This document shows positions 62,842 to 64,000 of a DNA stretch of 64,000 nt, piece after piece. The translations under genes and the position numbers were made by a program. The notes beneath the pieces were generated by a model. That model was not told the origin of the DNA, ran no database searches, and saw only the letters and a program-made list of their open reading frames with translations. The first letter of the stretch is position 1. Each line of letters begins with the position of its first letter. This stretch comes from Streptomyces sp. NBC_00461 (GTDB taxonomy: Bacteria > Actinomycetota > Actinomycetes > Streptomycetales > Streptomycetaceae), in assembly GCF_036013935.1 (NCBI RefSeq), contig NZ_CP107902.1:7721001-7785000 (forward strand). The letters run 5' to 3'.

Positions 62842-64000
62842 TGCCACGACTCCTTTCCGAACAGTGTCTGCTGGCCGCCCGTCGAGCCGATCTCGACGGG
62901 CCTTCCGTCCGGGCCGGACGCGGTGCCGGTCTCCGGGTCGTATGGCGTGACGTACGCCGCCTGGTTCGCGCCGCCCGACGCGGACCGCGCGCCGGGGGCA
63001 TTCTGCGCGCCGCGCACCGACGTCCTGCCGCCGCGCGGGGCGGTGCAGCGCGCGTCGGTGTTCGCCGCGCGCTTGCCGGTGTCCGAGGGGTCCCGCCAGG
63101 TCGTGCCGTACCCCTGGGTGCAGGCGGGCGGGTCGTCGGCGTTCACCACAAGGCCGAAGTGGAACGTGCCGTCGCCCGGGACGACCGTGTAGCTGCCCGA
63201 GACCAGTGCCGGGAAGGTGACGAGCGCCTGCTCGACGCCGGGCAGGCGGGCGAGCGTGACCTGGCCGCCGCTGATCAGGTTGGCCAGCAGGACCGAAAGC
63301 TGCGGACCGGTCGACTTCAGCAGGGAGTTGACCTCCTGGGCGGCCGGGGTGGCGTTGCCGATCAGCTTGCGCAGGTCTCCGTCGCTCGACTTCAACCGGG
63401 CGGACAGCAAGGCCAGATCGTGTGCGAACGACTTGATGGACGAACCCTGGTCGGCCTGCGTCCTGAGGACCTTCCGGGAGTCCTCGATCAGCGAGATCGT
63501 CTGGGGCAGCGACGCGGACGCCGACTCGACGAGCGCGTTGCCGGAGTCCACCAGCCGGCTCAGATCCGGTCCCGTCCCGTCGAAGGCCTTGCCCAACTCG
63601 TCGACGGTGACCCGCAGATCGTCCTTGCCGACGGAGTTCACCAGCCGGTCCAGACCGAGGACCAGCTCGGTCGTGGGCAGCGGCACGCGCGTGCTGCCGC
63701 GCGGGATCGCGCTGCCGTCGAGGAGGTACGGACCGTGGGAGGTCCGCGGCTGCAGATCGACGTACTGCTCGCCCACCGCCGAACGGTTCGCGACCACGGC
63801 GAGGGTGTCCGCCGGGATGCGCGGCGCCCCGTCCTCGATGTCGAGGGCGACCGACACTCCGCCGTCGCCGGTCAGCCCCAGCTTGCCGACGCGGCCCACC
63901 GGCACCCCGCGGTAGGTGACCTCGGCGCCCGGGAAGACTCCCCCGGAGTCGGCGAAGTCGGCCCGCACCGTGTAGCCGCGGTCCAGGACGTCGTCCACCA
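62814..64000 (-). CDS. MCE-family lipid-transport protein (MceF-like), N-terminus outside window
   Basis: The start of the gene lies beyond the right edge; 394 residues are visible. The MCE domain is evident (GYTVRADFADSGGVFPGAEV; YRGVPVGRVGKLGL; ANRSAVGEQYVDLQPRT), followed by a helical region (LVESASASLPQTISLIEDSR; LSARLKSSDGDLRKLIGNAT) and a Gly/Pro/Ser-rich tail. Mce proteins form a periplasm-like tunnel that brings lipids or sterols to the membrane permease. As the last mce gene before two associated proteins it is probably mceF. Confidence 0.9.
   Translation of the reverse strand, partial: VDDVLDRGYTVRADFADSGGVFPGAEVTYRGVPVGRVGKLGLTGDGGVSVALDIEDGAPRIPADTLAVVANRSAVGEQYVDLQPRTSHGPYLLDGSAIPRGSTRVPLPTTELVLGLDRLVNSVGKDDLRVTVDELGKAFDGTGPDLSRLVDSGNALVESASASLPQTISLIEDSRKVLRTQADQGSSIKSFAHDLALLSARLKSSDGDLRKLIGNATPAAQEVNSLLKSTGPQLSVLLANLISGGQVTLARLPGVEQALVTFPALVSGSYTVVPGDGTFHFGLVVNADDPPACTQGYGTTWRDPSDTGKRAANTDARCTAPRGGRTSVRGAQNAPGARSASGGANQAAYVTPYDPETGTASGPDGRPVEIGSTGGQQTLFGKESWQWLLVGPMA

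Overview
The window is very GC-rich chromosomal DNA with strong third-position GC bias, GNTG/ATGA-type gene overlaps, Shine-Dalgarno sites such as AGGAGG, several probable leaderless promoters, and actinobacterial gene families (PucR, DUF2637, LAL and GAF-LuxR regulators, trypsin-like protease, CBM13-bearing secreted glycosidases, Mce proteins). This points to a Streptomyces or a very close relative. No tRNA, rRNA, CRISPR array or antibiotic biosynthetic cluster was seen.

Layout. 1-1427: two alkylation-repair genes (3' end of an Ada/AlkA-type fusion, then ogt). 1424-10039: small redox and membrane proteins, regulators, a degenerate PP2C-like protein, pyruvate oxidase (poxB) and two secreted proteins of unknown function. 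10055-18055: a GH38 alpha-mannosidase, an RsbW-like ATPase, a DUF2637 membrane protein, a GntR regulator behind a probable iron box, and small proteins. 18056-26793: purine catabolism (pucR divergent from a three-subunit xanthine dehydrogenase, an NCS2 permease and xdhC). 26817-35870: a Ser/Thr kinase with a beta-propeller, a DUF2278 gene broken by an in-frame amber codon, a single-cysteine DsbA-like protein, and a four-gene operon of RHH regulator, DUF4097 and a DrrAB-like ABC exporter.

36000-39350 is a scrapyard: an IS3-family remnant, stubs of a sugar-binding lipoprotein and a GH3 glycosidase that face away from a still-intact intergenic region with two LacI-type operators, and a second transposase remnant. 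It is followed by secreted SGNH and GH43 enzymes with ricin-type lectin domains. 42072-47274 holds CorA, an AlkZ-like DNA glycosylase homologue, a LysE/LysR pair, a tautomerase and a trypsin-like protease. 47478-54682 holds two LuxR-class regulators and two translationally coupled acyl-CoA synthetases.

55120-61563 is the glyoxylate (allantoin-derived) branch: gcl, catalase, glxR and hyi. Three palindromic elements of one type lie at the gcl, catalase and hyi promoters, which suggests one repressor (AllR-like, inferred) controls all three. Together with the xanthine genes 30 kb away, the window carries both the entry and the exit of purine-ring catabolism. The right edge enters an mce operon (mceF-like plus two Mce-associated membrane proteins). 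Most of the window is ordinary Streptomyces chromosome; the novelty lies in broken genes, repeats and regulatory architecture rather than in an obvious new system.
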